A stretch of 64,000 bases of DNA from Rhynochetos jubatus. Taxonomy: Eukaryota > Chordata > Aves > Eurypygiformes > Rhynochetidae. Positions 46,556-60,029 of the stretch are shown piece after piece. A program made the translations under genes and the position numbers. The stretch spans positions 2,718,157-2,782,156 of the forward strand of contig CM050676.1 in the NCBI GenBank assembly GCA_027574665.1, read 5' to 3'. The stretch's first letter is position 1. Each line of letters opens with the position of its first letter. Below the pieces are notes generated by a model. The model saw nothing but the letters and a program-made list of their open reading frames with translations, had not been told where the DNA came from and did no database searches.

Positions 46556-46682
46556 ATTAACTCAGAATTTCTTAGTAATTAACAAAATTACTAAGAATTA
46601 ATTATTCTGATGCTAAGAATTTTCTTAGTAATTAACTCAGAATTTCTAGAAATTCTTAGTAATACTAAGAATATTACTAATA
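46556..46682. repeat. AT-rich inverted and direct repeat array
   Basis: Iterated CTTAGTAATT/AATTACTAAG words. TTCTTAGTAATT at 46569-46580 is inverted at 46586-46597 with a 5-base loop. ATTCTTAGTA at 46652-46661 is inverted at 46663-46672 with a 1-base spacer. ATTAACTCAGAATTTCT occurs at 46556-46572 and again at 46631-46647, a 75-base period. The whole can fold into nested hairpins or cruciforms. I do not recognise a transposon family, and flanking duplications are unclear. Confidence 0.8.
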
Positions 46683-49600
46683 CAATACACTGATACACTG
46701 GATCCCAACCCTTTCCAGATAAAAAGATGCATGTGGGGAAGTGTTTTCTGTTAAATGGCCTAAAGTAAAAGTTGGAGACACAGATGACTACTTACAGAAA
46801 CAAGAGAATAAATAAAAATAGTCTTCTCTGGTCCCTGCTTGGCTGGGACGTGCTCATTCCATCCCCTTCCCATCTCCAAAGCTGCTCCGGGCTCAGCTCA
46901 TCCCCACGGTCGAGGCGGCTCATCATCTCTCAGGGCTGGCCCAGGCCCCTTTCCTGTGGGTAGGATGCGGCTCTGGGCAGAGCCATCCCTCACTCACAGA
47001 TCTGCAGCTGAATTTTGCCTTCAGTGATCACTCCCAAAATATACCTCTGGGGTTTGCATTATAATTTTTGTTTGACCTTTAAAGAAAAGCTCAAATCGAC
47101 AAACAATTTGTGTCTCATTTTGTGACAGCCTGCTTTGTACTGTCAATCACAGGTAAGTTGTTACAGAGAAAATCAGGTAGGCAGCCTTCCCTGCGAGAGC
47201 CTCCACACAAAGAAAAGCCTATAATGACACCAGGAATTCCTCTAATCGCTCTTTTCCAGCTGCTGAAAACACCACAAAGGGTTTTCATTGAGATGAAACT
47301 TTTCTAAGGATCTGTAGACAATATCTCATCGGGAGGCAGGACAAAACCCATGGCATGCTGTCGCTGTGGCGTGCTGCTTCCCGACACGCTGTTGGTGCTC
47401 GATTCTGCCGGCGTGCCCCACACCATGGATGGGATGGGTGCCACAACAGGAGATGGTTGAACATGGAGGCTCCTGATGCAGGGAAACGGTACAAAATGTG
47501 GGAAAAGGAAAGAGGTGGAGGGGCACATGTGGGAGAGCACAGAGCTTTGAGGAATCACGCTGGGATGCTTTGAGAGTTGAGAGAGCGGCAAAATCCCACT
47601 TTGATCCCCAATTTGGCTTGCAGTACTGCACTCCTTGCTCAGGCATCACCCCAGCCCAAGCGTGCTGGTGCATCACTCACGCGCGGACAACACACTCCCG
47701 CGATGGAGCAGTCCTCTGCCAGGACCGAAGCTTCTCGCTGCTCCGGGGTTTAAGCACTGCTCCGGGCAGGGGTTGCTGTTCAACAGCAAGTGTTGTGCCT
47801 CCGACACTTGAACGAGGCTCCTGTTTGTGCCCACAGAAGCGGTGAGACAAGCCTGAACGCCAACAGCATGCAGCAATTGCGGCAGCTCCTGCATAACACC
47901 TTGAGTGAATACGGGAGGGCTGTGGCCTTGAGGTGGTCTGAGGGGCCAGGGGAGCTCCTGTCCCACACAGCACCACGGGATTTCCCTGCAGCGGGGCCAG
48001 CACCTCACTGGTATTTTCGGGCAATAGCAGGTCCATGTCCCTTCCATGCAAGCATAGACTGGTGTTTTGGAGTCACTCAGGATTAACCCCCATGAAAACA
48101 GTGTAGGTTTTGATCTGACAAAGCCTTGGAAAGGCTGAAACAGGCACCTAATTAGCTGGAGATTACAGGTACAAAGCGGGTATTAGATCCTGCTGAACAG
48201 GGGCTGAGTCCTGCCTCTGTGCTGGGCCACTCTGGTCCTCGCATCGCTCCATCACCAACTGCCACAGGGTGATGCAGGAGGGCTGCCCAGGGCTGAGCCA
48301 CCAGCAGACTTCATTGCTTACATTATTGTACAGACAGCTGAAGACACGAGGTCTGCTTCACCCAAAACTCGAGCAATCGACAGCAAAGGCATTTGTCACT
48401 CTTGCCCACTCCAAAACTGGGAAGCTTAAACAATATGCATCATTTATGTACCTCGAGAAGCAGAGAAAATCAGACCTGAAAACAGACGGGTGCCTCTGTC
48501 TGCATGTGTCTGCATGAAATATTCAGCACAAACTCTGAGTCCTGCTGCGTGTCAGGGCTCGGGAGCGCCACATCTCCTCGCTCTGCAATCAGAAACCATG
48601 ACAGCTCACCACAAAAATAACAGCTGTGCAATGCAACAGATACCATTTCAGGTCAACTGCGAGGATGAAGAGGTGTTTCAAAGCCTCTTCAATATTTAAA
48701 CCGACAACGAAACACATCGAGACCCAATCACTAATGGCTTCTTGCCTTGCACTGCCACGGTAACACCAGGAAATTGGATGCCTCGCTAGGATTGCTGGAG
48801 ATAGTCAGGAAGGGTGAGGAAAGAAGCGCTGTCTGTTGTAATTGCTAGATGTCCAAGTCTGCTCTGCCTGGGATTGCAGCCAGGTATGAACAAGGAGGAA
48901 GATGCAGGCTGACTCCGGAGAAACCCAGGCAGCAAATGAGCCCTACCTGGGTGCACCAGATCCTGCTTTAGGAACTGCTCACAGAGTCTTGTCTCTCTCG
49001 ATAACGGTGAGCAAGATCTAGTCTTTCAAACATGGAGATGACAAGCCAAATCCTCAAACCCTTCCTGGCTGCTTAAGAAAGATTTGAAGCTTCCCCTCGG
49101 CACCTCGCCGGGGATCTGCTGCTGGCACAAAGCCATCACGGGCAGCTTTGCGAAATCTCCTGCCATGCCACGGGCTGGGATGCTCCCTCTTGGCAGTGCT
49201 TAGCATGGGCCCCTTTGAGGGCGCCAGCAGCCGCAGAAACATCAAGCATCCCCCCAGATTTTCCCATTATTGGGAGGATGATTTAGCTGTTAACTCACCC
49301 CAGGAAAAACCAGACTATTGTCTTCTTATCTCTAGTTTCCAGCAGCAGACGGACACTGAGGTGGATAAGAAAAACCACGGACCCACAGGGCTCCTGTTGA
49401 ATTCCAAGGAGCTGAATAGGGATCAAACATCTGCCCTCCAGCGCTGACGTAGCCTCCGGCTATTTTGTGATCTGTAAATGGGGGAGCAGCGAGCAGGGGT
49501 AACACATCCTCGGCACAAACAGGCACGTGCTGCTGGGGAGCCCCTGACACCACCATGGCTGCAACCTCTGCGTTTGAATCAGGGGCCATTGAGCGTCCCC

Positions 49601-49840
49601 TGCCTGCGAGCTGCTTCCCACCCCACTGGCATTCCCAGTTGGGCCAGATCTCCTCCAGTGCAAGGAAAAGGAGGTGGTTTCCCTAAGGCAACTGGGATTG
49701 GGTTTTAGGTTGAAATTTGTGGCTGCCTTCTTTGAATCCCCTCCTCATTGGCTCTGTATCCCCTCTCTGGGACTCCGAGCGTGGTTTTTATTGCTCTTGT
49801 CTCCTCTCTGCGTTTGGAGTCCTTCAGACTGGACAGGAGC
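46683..49840. other. Non-coding; AT spot near 47.05-47.13 kb
   Basis: ATTATAATTTTTGTTTGACC and TTTAAAG at about 47058-47084 give a nuclear-receptor-like TGACCTTT half site. Two minus-strand 124-codon frames at 47673-48051 overlap in different phases, which argues against coding. No repeat recognised. Confidence 0.5.
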
Positions 49841-50000
49841 ACTAAAAATAACGTCACCTGTCAGGTTTCCCAGTTATTACAAACAAAATGTCCTTTACGA
49901 AAACGTAACAAGTAAAACCTTCATATTGTGTGTGCTTATTCACATAAAATATTTAGAAAGCTCCTAATGTTTTTATGGCTGTAATTAATCTTGTGTCATG
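49840..50000. promoter_or_regulatory. Weak enhancer candidate
   Basis: AATAACGTCACCTGTCAGG combines a CRE-like half site (ACGTCA), a CACCTG E-box and a TGTCA word. CAGTTATTACAAAC, TAAAATATTTAGAAAG and GGCTGTAATTAATC follow. Confidence 0.27.
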
Positions 50001-50257
50001 TTGGGGGAGAACAGAACACAGAAAATTACTCTGGCATCAGGCAGGAGCTGGCGTTCCCATGGCAAACTTGCAGCGTGTCCAGGCTCCCGAGGGCACCCAC
50101 AAGGTTTTTGGGGTCTCGGCTGTGCCAGGAGAGCCTGATGGGGATGTGGGGGGGCTGAGCAACCTACCCATTGATAGCACGTTGCCTCTGTGACATGGAT
50201 GCTCATGCCATTTCGAGCAGCTTCATAGCCGTGTGTGTGTTTATTGAGGAAGGGGTG

Positions 50258-50282
50258 ACACTGATTTACACCAGCTCTGCTC
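50258..50282. repeat. Possible old ATTTACACC-type repeat fragment
   Basis: CACTGATTTACACCAGCTCTG matches the right arm of the repeat at 36-110. It is very short and could be coincidence. Confidence 0.3.
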
Positions 50283-50299
50283 CCCGGGGCTGTGCCTCA

Positions 50300-53200
50300 C
50301 CCCCCCGTGCTGTCGGTACAGCTCAGCTAGGGCTAGGGCTCCATGCGTGTCTCCCTCTGGGGAAAGCTGACCCTACAAGATACCTGTTCTTTTTAATGTT
50401 TAAAATAATGGGTATTTTAAGAAAAAGCTCCCTGCACATTCCCTGCAATCATCTAGAGGACTCCAGCTAGCATGGGAGTCTGAACACATATAAATTGTCA
50501 CTGCTCAGAGACTTGTGGCCCAGCTTACCTTGCCAATAACTTGCTTGATGATGGGAATATTCCCAGAAATATGATGCTTTAAAATCAGGTCCAGCCCTTG
50601 CTATCTACAGCTTCTCAAAGATGAAGTTTTGGCCAAGATGCAAGAGATAATGGCTGCCTGCAGCTCCCCGTGTCACAGATGGAGAGTACCAGCCATGGGG
50701 GAAACCAGATGGCTGCTGGCCAAGGCACCCCTTGCTGCGGGAGGATGGCTCAGCCTTGGCCCAGATGGGTGCAGATTCAACGTTTCTGGTAACTTGAATT
50801 GTTTTATCATAAAAGCGTGGGGGAACTTGGCCCATTGCACCAGGGCTGGGCATAGAGGAGTTTGCAATCAAAGCCCAAGACAAGAGATAGGTTGGCCTCA
50901 GTGGAGTAAAACATTCAACTGGCGTAACAAAGAAGAATGTATTTGACATTTTAATCTTGATCCTTACACTTCTAAATTGCCCTTTGGAGGAGGAAGATAA
51001 TGTGTGAAGTACAGGACTGCTCCTGGGGACCCACCAGCCCATGAAATGCCAACATCCTGATGAATCCAAGCGCCACAGACCTCGTACAACTCAGGGACTT
51101 GGATCACCCAATGGAGACACTGGGCTGATGGAAGACCTAGCCCAGGGATGGAGCTGAGCAGAGGTAACTGGGAATCTTGATTTTCCTCCTTGGAGGGAAC
51201 AGGGTGTTTATCCAGGATGGGAATTAAGATCCATCTTCAGTGCCCACTCCCAAATCCTGCTGGTGGGACACTCTGGAAGTGGAGGGTGGTCCCGTTAACG
51301 GCACGTTGGTGAGGTGTCCTGCCAAGCACTGCTTTATGGGTTTGTATATACCACAGGCATCATGTGGATTTACAGCCCTGTTCATTATTCAAAGCCACCT
51401 GGGCTTTAACCTTCCTCCTGCATGGAACAAGAAGGATTCAGGTAACAGGACTCACGTCCTGGATTGAAAGCTGTTACACACATCCAGAGGCAGACAGACA
51501 GCAAGTAGAACGGCTAAAGGAAGAAAAGGTGATGCATGATGTGTCCCAGCACACGGCTGGGACCACAGGGGAAGGGACAGGTTTCTGCAAGGGTTGCATG
51601 AAGCTCAGGAGTGGGGTTCAGCTGGACCCTCAAATCCACAGTTCCCTTCTGCAGCCACCTCCTCAACTGCCACGTATTTCTGCACAAGCTTCCTTTTTAA
51701 TTTGGTTGACTTTCAAAGTAGCCAAACTGCCAAAGCTGCCCATTTTGCCTGCAGATGCTCTGTGTTGGCTGCCTCTAAACCCCTTTAAATAGCCACAGCT
51801 AAATCACAGCTCTGTCAGGCGATGCTCTATTTAACAGAAGCTGCCCGTCTCGCGCAGCAGCCGCAGCCCAGGAATCTCCTCCCGAGTCCATTTTCTCAGT
51901 GAGTGGCAGCAATAAATAAAATCCAGCCTGTTGGTCCTTGAAATGCTACCACGGCCTCTCGCTTGATTACTTCTGCCCGGGATTGTGCCAACCATGCTGC
52001 AACCTCCTGCAGATGCTGCCTCCCTCTGCCTGCCACCTCCCCAGGCTGGATGGGGGAACAGGCAGCGACGGGATCACACATGGGACAGGATCCGAGTGCA
52101 GGTGCAGGGCAGTAAAGGGGCCCAGAGGAGGCATTTCCAGAAGGACGCGTCCCCATCAAAGGCGCTTGCCCTTGAGCTGTGCAGCGAAAGCAAGGTCCTG
52201 CCCGGGAAAGCTCCTGGGTTGTTCCTTGCAGGAGTAAGGAATGCTCCCCCTGCCTTGGCTGGGCTCCAGGGTAGTTAATTGCATTCCGCCTGCCCAACAT
52301 TAATTAATTTGGTGTCGTGCAGAGACCGCTGCGCTGGGTGCATCCGGGGAAAAAAAAGAAATCCACCACCTCCCACACCCAATAAATAAGAGGGGGAGGG
52401 AGCCAGGCTGGCAGTTGGCTCCGAGGCTCAGCAGCCTGGACACGGGGTCCCACTCCCAGCGGGAAGCCTCTTGTCAGGATTCGGCCATCTCCTTGCAGTG
52501 CTGAGCCCAGCTTGCTTAGCTCGGACTCCAATTTCCTTTCACCTATGAGTGAACGGATCCAAGTCACACACAGAGGTCACCTCCAGTTTGCTCCCTGCAT
52601 CCGTTCCCAGGGCAGAGGATGCCGGTGTCGGCCAGGAAAAGCGCTTCAAAGACCAACTGATGGATAGAGAGGGTCGGGTACCAACTGGCCACCTTGGCAG
52701 TGCCAGGCTGGGCTTGCAAGGAGGTCCGTGGGATTCAGTGTAGCTGCAGGACTTGTACGGACCTGGAGGTGCCTCAGGCTTCATGGGCACCAAGGGTGGA
52801 TGTGCTGAGGAGGGAGATCCTCCCTATCAACCCGTGCAATCGCTCAGTGGGAAAGGGGCATTGCTAACCTCCATCCTGCACCCCCAAATATACACACACA
52901 TCAGGGCTGGGGAGGTAAGAGAGGTCTCCACGGATCTCTGGAGGCTCACAAAGCTGCAGGTGGAAAGCAAGCCCCAGGTGTGTGCTTCTAGCAAGAAGCT
53001 CTCAAGGTGATGGAAGCTGCTCCGGCAAAGCCCAGGATAATCCCTACCCCCTGCAAAGGCCCTCGCTGCAGAGACACATTCGCCCCTGGCTAAGGGCTTC
53101 TCCAAGCAACGCCTGCGGATGGATCTGCCAAGGGAAACACATCCCATCCAGGCAGCAAAGCCGAAAGGAATAAGGCATCCACAGGGAGTGGGCCCCGAGC

Positions 53201-56200
53201 ACACGCGGCCCCTGCAAGGTTGTTTTTGGAAGGCAGAGCTGTGGTAGGAGAGCCCCTGCTCACACAAAGAACAGATGCCGGTTATTTTAAACCCTACTGT
53301 TAACTCATTAAAGCAGCTGTCTGCCATCCCCCGAAGACAGACAAATTAGGATTCAACTCAACCAAGAGCACAACGCACACAAAAAAATATGTGACCGCAT
53401 GAAACGCTAACAAGCCTGCTCCCACCACACTGGGCCTGGGAGCCGCCGGACCGGGGGGGCTGGGGGGAAGAGGTGAAAGGAGGCAATGCAGCAGATTTGT
53501 TTCTCATTGTCAAATTAGAGCAGGGTCCAGCTGTTTCCCCAAACAAGTCAAAAGACGTGAGTGGTGTCTAGTTTGATATAATTTTTTTTTTTTTAATTCT
53601 TGCAACAATGATTTTTCAGCTTCACAGCTGGGATCTCAATCACTGGAGAAGCAGAAATTCAGAGTCAGGTGTCCTCTCCTCCTGTCCCCAGAGTTAATAC
53701 CCTGGCCTGCAATTCCCTCCCGGACTGGGACAACCACAGAGGAGGGAAGACCCTTAACCACACACAGGATGCACAACCGGATCCAGTGCCACGGCCACGC
53801 TGCATGGCAGTGCCAGGGACTCGCACGGCAGATGCAGCACATCAGACACACCGTGTCCAACATCCAGCACACACCTCATCCCCGCACGAGGATGGAGCAC
53901 ACGGGCAGAGCCTTCAGGGTCACCTGGCAACATTTCAGCACCCAAAGAGCCCTCAAGACCCTTTGCAAAACTTGGCGTGGGCACCCCATTCCCTGCAGGG
54001 GTCTCAGCCTTGATGCCCCGTCTGCAAATGAGGGGAGCAGCGCTGGGAAACAGCAAAGCAAAACCTGCATCGCTCGGATGAGTCAAACGATCATTCTCCC
54101 GATAGCCAGGGGGAGCAGCACCTACACAGCATCTTCCCTTCGTGGGAAGCGTGTCTCGTTCAGGCTCAGTTAATAGTTAAAGGATCCAGGTGATTATTTC
54201 CAACCTCCTGCGAGTGACAGCAGAGGTTTTGGAGCGATTTGTAATCTAACAGAGACATTAACCTTTTAGAGCATCTCCTGGTCTCCCTGGGGCTGTTGAG
54301 GGACACTCTATTGTGCAGGGGAACAAAGAACCCTGGTTATTACTCAGGAGTGAATGTCAGGGATGAGCTTTACATAACAGAGATCAATAAAAATGTATCA
54401 ACAGCCCACGCAGGGCATTGGGAAGTGGCGGAAGGGAGGGGGCTGGCAGGAGACGCAGCACTGACCGGCCAGGTCACGGCATCGCAGCAGTTATCGAGGA
54501 GTAGATGAAAAGACACTGATTGGGCCTTTAATCTCTCTGCTTAACACACGGGTCCCCAGGGCCGAATAAGCACTTTGCTTCACTCTTGGCAGGGCTGGGG
54601 CGGGTGCATGGGCAGGGGCTCCCCTGTTCCCGCTAGGTTTCTCCAGCTCCATCCCTTCCCCATGACATAGCTGGGGGACTGAGTGCTCGCACAACAGCTC
54701 CAGCAGCACGTGGACCGCAGCTGCATCCTCCTCATCTCTCTTCCCAGCATAAGAAATCAGGGCTGTACTGCTCACACGTGCAACGAGTTTGGCGGGTCTC
54801 AGTTTTGCTTGCATGCATGCCAGTATCCCACAAACCCAGCACTGATGGGTGTAACAGAGAGGAGTGAAAGAACAGAGTGGGGAAAAAAGCCTGAGTTTTT
54901 GCAGGATCCTTCCAGCACACAGGGATTGACACTCCCCGTATCAATGAGACGGCCCCGTGAACAGGGAACCTCAGGGAAAGGCTGTTCTATTTCTGGCCAA
55001 GACTTTCCCATCACAGAAGCACATAGCACCGAACGCAACACATCAAGCCTGGAAAGCAGATGGTCTGTGGAGGTGAGTCCCACTGTGGTTGTACAGAGTC
55101 TGACACCCCGGGGAGAAATCCCACAGACAGGCGAGGTCCCCAAACTCTTCCCCGACAAAGCTTATGGCTGGGGGGGGGAGAAGACAACCTGTTCAAGAGA
55201 GCCCAGATACACCCTAGCAAAGGCATGGAGCAGCCAGGATTAGGATGGTGCCACCAGCCCTTGGAGCAGCAGTGAGCAGTGGGTGCCTTTGCCCGTACAA
55301 AATTATGAGCATTTACTGGATGCATTCAGGGAGCCGAACGGTCTGTCACTACTGCCAGTCCTGATCTCTCTTTCACTACACAGAGCATACAAAAACACCT
55401 TGAAAAGGCTTGGAGCTGACCTCACCTGCCTCGGTACACGTGGGAGAGGAGGATCTGGCCCTTTCCATCAGCAGCTGAGCTCCGAGTCCCGCCTGCTATC
55501 AGGGAGCGGATCTGGAGCAGGCGAATCAACGCAGGCGACACAGCGACTCGGCTCGTGTGCGCTGATTTCACCAAGTGGGGTTATTATCTAAATCAGATTA
55601 GAGATGTGAGAAAGCTGGAACGGCAGGTACAGCAAACAGAGGAGGCCACAAGACCGGAGCAGGAACGTGATAACAGCAGGGGCTCAAATGCAGGGAGGAA
55701 CGTTTCTTCAAATCTCTCTGTAAAGCATCCTCCTCCAGCTGCGGCTGGATGTTGTTTTCTGAAGGGACTCACTTCCCTGCCAGCTCCATCGAGCTCTCCT
55801 GCAGAGCAGAAACAGGGCTCAGAAGCACATTTCCAATGCTGCGGGCAAATCCCTTCCTTTGGGATCCACCATCGCACGTTGGTGGTGGAGCATCCAGCAG
55901 CCTTCCCTTCTCCACAGCCAGCTCCGGCAGGAGCCTTGCGAGAGCGCACCCCGCACCTCTCGCCCCCAGGGCTCTGCACCGGCCGGCATGGCACAAACTG
56001 TGAGCAACCGGGAATCGTTCCAGCCTCATCTCTTTGCTTTGGAGGGGAAATGATTATCTAAGCACAGGTTTCCAGATGGGGTCCATGATACAGGCTTGGC
56101 CCTAGCCAGGACCAAACAAGAAAGCAGGGATGGAGCTAGGGCTGCTCCAGTTTCTGCTCCCACAGATGTGGAGGAGCGAGCTCGGCACTCCAACATGTTC

Positions 56201-56900
56201 ACTTGGAGGGTTTGGTGCTGGCTGCACCGACCCTCAGCAGCAGAGACAGGGGCTGGTTTATCACCGGGCTTTGCAGAGCAGAAAGGGGCATTTTGCTTTC
56301 CGGGCAGGGTGCAGAAAGTGACACCGTGGGAAAGAGCCGCCGCAGAAATTTGACCCAAGAACAGCACAAGTGCAGCGTCTGCCTGTGGCCCTTGGCGGTC
56401 AGAGCGGCTCAAGGGAACAAGGCTGGTTCCCAGAACCTCTCACCAGTGCAGACCAAAATCAAAACCTTCTAAAAGCCCGCGTGACACAGGATTGTGTTAA
56501 AACATCTGTTTTGGGCTCAGCACCTCGGGCTTTTCTCTGGGGGCTCTTCCCACCCCCGCCTCCGTGGCTCCTGTTCAGGATGTGAAAAAAGAGCCAGCAA
56601 AACACACTTTGTGAACACCATCAAAACCAGAACATCTTCACAAAACAGTCACTTTGCCTCCAGGAAAAAAACCCCACCACATTTTACAAAGTTTCCCCAT
56701 TAGTGGAATGGTCCCAACCAGCTGCAGAAGAGGGGAACAACAACTTGTGACACCGCTACAAGGAGAACATGACTTACTTTCGCATTTGTAGAGCACAGAA
56801 GCAAAAATCCCAATTTTCTTCTATAAACTCCCTATCCGAGCAACCCTTCACTGAGCCAGGCTGCGGAACTCCTGAGTAATGAGCAGATTGCACCCTCCTC
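50300..56900. other. Long stretch without gene or clear element
   Basis: GC-moderate sequence. The T13 tract at 53582-53594 and the G-rich run at 53432-53467 are the only simple features. Frames up to 186 codons (54683-55243) have no domain and several competing frames. CpG-denser patches near 55930-55990 are too short to call. Confidence 0.5.
53432..53467 (+). other. Possible G-quadruplex
   Basis: GGG, GGG, then runs of seven and six G separated by short loops, apart from one 12-base loop. Meets a relaxed quadruplex pattern only. Confidence 0.35.
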
Positions 56901-58774
56901 GCTGTCACTACAGGCCCCTCACACTGATAATACCACCAAAATCAGCACGGCCCTGCGAGGGAACCTGATTTTTGTACAAGCTGTTACAATCCTTTTGAGT
57001 AACTTTAATTTTATTCAAATACCTTGGAAACGCTGGAGGTAACGGCTGAAGTCTTGGTTCCTGCCTGACCCTTAGGGCAGGGAAATATTCAGTTAACATC
57101 TTAGACATCCAGCCAGGCCAGGTGTTGCTGGGGCTCCTATTCCTCATTTTATAGACTGAAAAACACAAAGTATAATTCAAAATAAGAAATATATTTTAAA
57201 ACACAGCACACCAGGGCTTCCTTACTAACTTCATGAACTTTGATTTGCTTTTCCTTGCAAGCTCATTTTAAACCATTATTTTTTTCCCAGTGGTGCCATT
57301 CTAATTTTCAAACTCAAGCAAAGGAATGGCTCATTTCTTACCTCTGGTCAAGGAGCCATCCCAGGAGGGTTTCTTCAGCAAACACCCACTCAGCCAGTAC
57401 TGGCAAACTTCTCCCAGTCCCGCAGAAGTTGCAGCCACTGAGCAGATGTTATTAATCAACATCAACAATTCAGGTGCACTGTAATGAGGCAACTCTGCTT
57501 GGTTGGAGACCTTTCCCCCCTCTCTCACCTGGTGCATAGAGGGTCTTCCAAGGTATAAACTTGCAGAAGGAGGAGGAAAATAAAATCGTTGGGGTTATTT
57601 CCCTCCAGATGTGAAGTTTGGTTTGTGGCAATGGCCAAGGGGGAGCATGGCTGCCTCAGGATGGACCCGCATCCTTGTTACTGAGCTCCTCACTGTCCCG
57701 ACCACCATCCAGGACAGGCCATTGTCATCTCTCTGATGCCCTCTCTCTTCAAGGGAATGACATCAGCCTTTTGGGTCTTTTCCGAGTCTTTTTCTCCTTT
57801 CCTTTTTGCTTATCACCCTGAAACTTTTAAAAGAAGCTGCCATTTCCAAATCATCGCGTGGTGGGTCTCCCCGTGGTGGCACGCATCATGCTGAGATGTG
57901 ATGTGACTGGAGCCATAAAGTGCTTTTTTGTAGCTGTCACTGTGCATAAGAGCACACAGAAGAAGGATTTATGTATATTTTCTGTCCTCTTTCACCCCAC
58001 TACGCCCTCCAAGCTCCAACTGCCTAAACCAGAGCTTTGACTTAATTACACCCTGCCGAGCAAAGAGTCTGGTTTAGAATTCAAGCACGAAGGGATGTGT
58101 TTTGGGACTCTGCCAGCATTAAGAGAGTAAAGGGGGCTACCCCGACTTCACAAGAGGAAGAGGAGGCGAAGCAAAGGCTGTCAGTGCTCCTTTGAGCACT
58201 TTACAGCGGTGGAGGGCTGTCAAGGCCCACAAGGCTTTTCAGAGAATCACCCTAATAACGGGTGTTTTGTTTGTGGTTGAATGTTCAAAGTCCGCTGTGT
58301 GTTCCCTGTTACTGGGAGATGCTTTGCTTTTCCTTGCTTGGACAGACGCGGCCCAGGGGCCCAGCTTCAGCATCTCCCACAGACTCTGGGCTCCTGTGTG
58401 GGGACTTCACACCAGGGAAACTTCAGCCTCCAGCTCGGAAGACGACGTATGGTGGTTTGTGGACCACCATAACTGACCTTCAGGGCTTGCTCCTGCCCTA
58501 TCCCTTAATGAATACGGTATGAAATAAACATATATGCATAAAATATAGAAACTTATACACTTGGGGAACAAACACAACACCAGCTATAACTTCCTGGCTG
58601 GTACTTTAGGTCACTCAACTCTTCACCATCATAGTGGGATGAGACCTTTGCTGCCCCTCTGTCAGCCATCCCTCACGTTGCTCCTATCAGTGGGCACAGC
58701 TGGGGCTTGGGCTGTGTGCCTGAACCCTTCAATGCCTTCCAGGAAAGGGTGGAAACCTCACAGCCACTGTGAAG

Positions 58775-58808
58775 CCAAGATGGGGAAACTGAGGCATACA
58801 ATTAACTC
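58775..58808 (-). repeat. MIR-like fragment, antisense
   Basis: CCAAGATGGGGAAACTGAGG followed by CATACAATTAACTC matches the reverse MIR core (CAGATGAGGAAACTGAGGCACAGAGAGGTTAA). Confidence 0.55.
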
Positions 58809-59242
58809 CTGCAAAAGCCCCAAAAGGGTTAATTGCCAAAGCTGAGCTTTCAGCCTCAAAATGCAGTTGGTTTCCTGTGCTTGCATGGTGGTGCTGCCCC
58901 TTCCTTTGTCTCCTCCTCCATAAGAACCTGCCTGTTGAGATTGTGGCCTCTGGTGCAACACTGCCTGGGAAGATCCTGCCTGCACAGGAGGTGGGAATAA
59001 TCTGACCAATCACTTCCAGACCAGACCAAGCTGCTCTCCTGCAGGGATGTCAACAGGGAGAAGTTAATCCTCCCAGGCCCTGCACTCTATGATATGGAGA
59101 CACCAAGTATTAAGGGCTACGTTCAACACATGCCCATCCGTACCAAGTGCTGGCTTGGTGTCCGGCAGGAGACCCCATGCTGTCCCCCTTGCTCCATGAT
59201 TAACCCTGAAGGACTCCTTGCAAGGCATCTTGCTGCTTTGTA

Positions 59243-59272
59243 CTTCTGTTTCCCCATCTGTGATACAACTTG
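59243..59272 (+). repeat. MIR-like fragment, sense
   Basis: TTCTGTTTCCCCATCTGTGA then TACAACTTGC resembles MIR TCAGTTTCCTCATCTGTAAAATGGG. Short. Confidence 0.4.
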
Positions 59273-60029
59273 CCACTGCAAAGCAGAGAGAGATATGTAA
59301 AAATAGTCTGTTAACTATATTTACTCATTTTTCTGCTCCTGACATCTAGTTACCTCTGAATAAATCCAACCTGGATCCTAACCAGACCAGTGTAAACTTC
59401 CAGAGGAAGCAAGCTCTGGTTAAAGGTGGTCTTTGAAACAGCTCACAAGTGAAAGATCCAAAGAGGTGTAGTCCAATCCGATCCGCCAAAGCTGTGTACT
59501 GCTCGTGTAGTTTTAACAGGGCTCAAAGCCAGAAAGGTTCACTATACTCTTCCAAAGCTGTGTGGAGGGAGGGGGGGAGAGAGGAAGCTGACAATCCTCC
59601 AGGCTGGAAGTGTCGCATGAGAGCAAGCAGAGACGAAAGATAAAGGCAGTGTGGATGGCCTTTGTTGCGTCTGCATTGGGTCCTACCACACATCACCCCA
59701 TTTTCCCCCAACAACCGGTCCCAGTTGTCGTACAAACTGGGACCAAACACCATGGTGGCTGGACCGCAGCCAGCGCCGCAGCCATATGGCAGTGTCTCCA
59801 AACCAGCCCCCCCCAGCCAACGCAGGCACTCCCGGCTCCGCGTGGGCAGCAAGGCAACCTTCAGCTCCTTTCTCCTGCCAATGTAAAGAGGCTTGCATCT
59901 TCTTCCACCCAAATTTACTTCCTTCTCCCCTGCAAAGGACAAACCTGAAGACATCACCTCGTGTCCCCCACTGAGACCGGAGCCCGCGGTACGCTCGGTA
60001 CCATTCGCAGGTTTGGCTTACGTCTGCTT

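Larger units (their letters stand above)
56900..60025. other. Non-coding; two MIR fragments
   Basis: AT-richer near 57160-57320 and 58505-58560. MIR fragments at 58775-58808 and 59243-59272. A G-rich run at 59564-59578. No gene. Confidence 0.5.

Noticed and set aside
47673..48051. Two 124-codon minus-strand frames in different phases
   Set aside because: Two equally long overlapping frames argue for low stop density rather than coding. No match to a retroelement or protein family that I know.
54683..55243. 186-codon plus-strand frame
   Set aside because: No family resemblance, competing minus frames over the same bases, and no splice or promoter context.
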